Below are positions 5,584-7,855 of a stretch of 7,855 nt of DNA, piece by piece. Origin of the DNA: CAYZXT01 sp964482515 (GTDB lineage Bacteria; Elusimicrobiota; Elusimicrobia; FEN-1173); NCBI GenBank assembly GCA_964482515.1, contig CAYZXT010000063.1, positions 1-7,855 of the forward strand. The letters run 5' to 3'. The first letter of the stretch is position 1. Each line of letters starts with the position of its first letter. The position numbers were made by a program, and so were the translations under genes. The notes beneath the pieces are model-generated. The model made no database searches. It saw only the letters and a list, made by a program, of their open reading frames with translations, and was not told where the DNA came from.

Positions 5584-7605
5584 TCGAATTTCGAAATCGT
5601 TTCCAAATTCAAGCCGTCTGGCGACCAACCCGAAGCCGTCCGCCAGTTATCGGAGGGCCTCAAGCGCGGCGACCTCCATCAGGTGTTGCTCGGCGTGACG
5701 GGCAGCGGAAAAACCTTCACCATGGCCAACGTCATCGCCGGCCTGAACCGCCCGACACTGGTGATCTCGCCCAACAAAATTTTGGCCGCGCAGCTCTACG
5801 CCGAGCTCAAGGCCTTCCTTCCGCGCAACGCCGTCGAGTATTTCATCTCTTATTACGATTATTACCAGCCCGAGGCCTACGTTCCCCAAAGCGATACCTA
5901 TATAGAGAAAGACGCCTCCATCAACGACCATATCGACCGCCTCCGACTGAAAGCGACCTCCTCTCTGTTGGAACGGCGCGACGTCGTGGTCGTGGCGTCG
6001 GTGTCGTGCATCTACGGTTTGGGCAGCCCGAAGGAATACAAGGACATGTGCGTCGGCCTGGAAGTGGGACGGACAAAATCCAGGGAAGTCCTTCTGCAGG
6101 AATTGGTCAGCATCCATTACGAGCGGAACGAGATCGAGTTTTCACGGGGAAAATTCCGGGTGCGGGGCGACACCGTGGAGATTTTCCCGGCGTATCTGGA
6201 AACCGGACTACGCGTGGAGCTGGAGGGAGACACCATCACCCGCCTCAGGGAGATCCATCCACTATCCGGCGAGACTCTCCAAGATAAGCAGCGGACGTAC
6301 GTTTATCCGGCCCGTCACTTTGTTACGACGCAAGAAACGATCGACCGGGCGTTGTCGGACATCCGGGAAGAACTACGCGGGCAGCTGGCGGATTTTCAGG
6401 CCAGAGGAAAATTGCTGGAAGCCCAGCGGTTGGAACAACGCACGCGCTACGACATGGAGATGATGAAGGAAGTCGGTTTTTGCCACGGCATCGAGAATTA
6501 TTCCCGCATCCTCGCCGGGCGGAAACCCGGAGAACAGCCCGCCTGCCTTCTGGATTATTTTCCCGAGGATTTCCTCCTCATCATCGACGAGAGCCATGTG
6601 ACCGTTCCCCAGATCGGCGGAATGTACGAGGGGGACAGGGCGCGGAAGCAGACGTTGGTCGATTACGGGTTCCGGCTGCCGTCGGCCCTGGACAACCGCC
6701 CGCTCAAATTTCCAGAATTCGAAGCGCTGGCGCCGCAGACGATCTACGTCTCCGCTACGCCGGGGCCCTATGAATTGAAAAAGACCAAGGGCGTCGTGGT
6801 GGAGCAGATCATCCGGCCCACCGGCCTGGTGGACCCGGAGGTGACCATCAAGCCGATCCTGGGACAAGTCCAAGACTTGATCCAACGGATCGAAGAGCGG
6901 GTGAAAAAGAAGGAACGCGTCCTGGTGACGACGCTGACCAAGCGCACGGCGGAAGATTTGTCGGAATACCTGTCGGGAAAGGGATTGCGGGTGCGTTACC
7001 TGCACTCGGAGATCGAGGCGCTCCGGCGCGTGGAGATTCTGAAGGACCTGCGCAAGGGTTCCTTCGATGTGTTGGTGGGAATCAACCTTTTGCGGGAGGG
7101 ATTGGATCTGCCGGAAGTTTCGCTGGTGGCCGTTTTGGACGCGGACAAGGAAGGGTTTCTCCGTTCCGAAACGACGCTGCTCCAGATTTGCGGCCGCGCC
7201 GCGCGGAACGTCAACGGGGAAGTCATTTTCTACGCCGACAACATGACCGGGTCCATGCAGCGCGCCCTGGGCGAAATGGCCCGCCGGCGCGTCAAGCAGC
7301 GGGAATACAACGTTGCGAACAAAATTACGCCGCGCACGATCGTGTCCGCCATCCACGAACTGGAGGAATTCCAGACGAAGGCCAAGGAGACTGGGCTGGC
7401 GGGCGTTTTCCGCGACGCGGGCGCCGGCTATGCGACCCGTGAGAATTTGCCGCACCTGCTGAAGGAGGTGGAGCGCCAGATGAAGGAAGCGGCGGATTCT
7501 TTGGATTACGAGATGGCGGCCGTGCTGCGCGATAAACTGTTCGAGATCAAGGAGATGATGGTGCGGGGAGGGAAAGGGAAAGCCAAACCGCGCGCGAAGA
7601 ACTGA
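5581..7605 (+). CDS. uvrB: Excinuclease ABC subunit B
   Basis: UvrB is the damage-verifying, helicase-like subunit of nucleotide excision repair. UvrA loads it on DNA and it recruits UvrC. The 674 residues match the family's usual ~670. The N-terminus shows SGDQPEAV (13-20) and the Walker A loop GVTGSGKTFTMAN (38-50). The damage-probing beta-hairpin is YYDYYQPEAYVP (91-102), followed by SDTYIEKDASIND (104-116). Walker B is IIDESH (334-339), and SATPGPYE (391-398) is the helicase motif III region. The second motor domain has LVTTLTKR (448-455), GINLLREGLDLPEVS (500-514) and the motif VI arginines in QICGRAARN (535-543), where QTIGRAARN is usual. A C-terminal UVR motif that binds UvrC occupies about 623-657, including EVERQMKEAADSLDYEMA. 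All catalytic elements look intact. The unusual point is its location directly downstream of murG. Confidence 0.99.
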   Translation: MSNFEIVSKFKPSGDQPEAVRQLSEGLKRGDLHQVLLGVTGSGKTFTMANVIAGLNRPTLVISPNKILAAQLYAELKAFLPRNAVEYFISYYDYYQPEAYVPQSDTYIEKDASINDHIDRLRLKATSSLLERRDVVVVASVSCIYGLGSPKEYKDMCVGLEVGRTKSREVLLQELVSIHYERNEIEFSRGKFRVRGDTVEIFPAYLETGLRVELEGDTITRLREIHPLSGETLQDKQRTYVYPARHFVTTQETIDRALSDIREELRGQLADFQARGKLLEAQRLEQRTRYDMEMMKEVGFCHGIENYSRILAGRKPGEQPACLLDYFPEDFLLIIDESHVTVPQIGGMYEGDRARKQTLVDYGFRLPSALDNRPLKFPEFEALAPQTIYVSATPGPYELKKTKGVVVEQIIRPTGLVDPEVTIKPILGQVQDLIQRIEERVKKKERVLVTTLTKRTAEDLSEYLSGKGLRVRYLHSEIEALRRVEILKDLRKGSFDVLVGINLLREGLDLPEVSLVAVLDADKEGFLRSETTLLQICGRAARNVNGEVIFYADNMTGSMQRALGEMARRRVKQREYNVANKITPRTIVSAIHELEEFQTKAKETGLAGVFRDAGAGYATRENLPHLLKEVERQMKEAADSLDYEMAAVLRDKLFEIKEMMVRGGKGKAKPRAKN

Positions 7606-7611
7606 GCCTTT

Positions 7612-7854
7612 CTAAGGATTGACGCGGGGCATGTCCTTGGGCGACTCCGCGGGAATGTCCTCCGGCCGGTCCTCAAAAGTCTCCATGACGTGGGTGATCT
7701 TCGGCATGGCGCGGAAGAAGGCGTCGACGCAGGCCGGATCGAAATGCGCGCCGGCGCCCTTCCGGATGATTTCCAGAGTGTCTTTCAGCGAGAACGCCGG
7801 CTTGTAGCAGCGGCGCGAAGTGAGGGCGTCGAAAACGTCGGCCAAGGCCACGAT
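7612..7854 (-). CDS. C-terminal fragment of an HD-GYP domain protein, probable cyclic-di-GMP phosphodiesterase (5' part outside window)
   Basis: On the minus strand the frame is open from the window edge to a TAG at 7612-7614, giving about 80 residues. It begins I-V-A-L-A-D-V-F-D-A-L-T-S-R-R-C-Y-K-P-A-F-S, which is the conserved end of HD-GYP domains (usual form ADVFDALTS.RPYK). It continues with a helix and GAGAHFDPACVDAFF, matching the G..FDP..V.AF ending of the domain. HD-GYP proteins hydrolyse cyclic-di-GMP and are often fused to receiver or sensor domains, but the HD and GYP motifs and any such fusion lie outside the window. The last ~25 residues form an acidic, proline-rich tail (ETFEDRPEDIP, then ESPKDMPRVNP) with no recognised motif. 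The GTG at 7851-7849 is an internal Val. The gene converges on uvrB with six bases between the stops. Confidence 0.85.
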   Translation of the reverse strand: MVALADVFDALTSRRCYKPAFSLKDTLEIIRKGAGAHFDPACVDAFFRAMPKITHVMETFEDRPEDIPAESPKDMPRVNP

Positions 7855-7855
7855 T

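Noticed and set aside
7607..7617. Small inverted repeat CCTT-TCT-AAGG in the gap between uvrB and the HD-GYP gene
   Set aside because: A four-base stem with a three-base loop and no T-run is too weak to be called a terminator.
7619..7807. Short plus-strand frame after uvrB
   Set aside because: It lies opposite the conserved HD-GYP coding sequence and has no recognisable features.

Overview
The window is a compact, GC-rich bacterial segment that is almost entirely coding. It holds the middle-to-late part of a division/cell-wall (dcw) cluster: the 3' part of murF, then complete mraY, murD, ftsW and murG. A complete uvrB follows on the same strand. At the right edge is the 3' end of an HD-GYP-type gene on the opposite strand. 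No RNA gene, insertion sequence, CRISPR array or long non-coding stretch is visible. The largest gap between genes is 12 bases.

Layout: murF (1-867, 5' end outside the window) abuts mraY (868-1956) with no gap. murD (1964-3328), ftsW (3333-4469) and murG (4474-5568) follow with gaps of 7, 4 and 4 bases. After 12 bases comes uvrB (5581-7605). The HD-GYP gene runs toward uvrB and its stop lies 6 bases from the uvrB stop. The first five genes, and probably uvrB, look like one polycistronic unit. I see no convincing internal promoter or terminator.

How the genes work together: MurD and MurF are cytoplasmic ligases that add D-Glu to UDP-MurNAc-L-Ala and D-Ala-D-Ala to the tripeptide. MraY moves the finished phospho-MurNAc-pentapeptide onto undecaprenyl phosphate (lipid I). 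MurG adds GlcNAc to make lipid II. FtsW polymerises lipid II at the division septum. UvrB is the damage-verification helicase of nucleotide excision repair and has no direct role in this pathway. The HD-GYP protein is probably a cyclic-di-GMP phosphodiesterase.

Organism: the gene order murF-mraY-murD-ftsW-murG and the MraY ending (HHHFE, then KVTIRFWI) are typical of many Gram-negative-type bacteria. Neither GC content nor any single protein fixes a phylum. A little-studied diderm lineage would fit, because the usual murC/murB/ddl/ftsQAZ continuation is replaced by uvrB, but this is only a guess.

I found no evidence of a new biological system. The most notable non-gene signal is a shared CCC directly before the start codons of four consecutive genes that lack clear Shine-Dalgarno sequences. 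The mraY-murD junction also has a stop/start relay. The rest of the window is orthodox housekeeping sequence.
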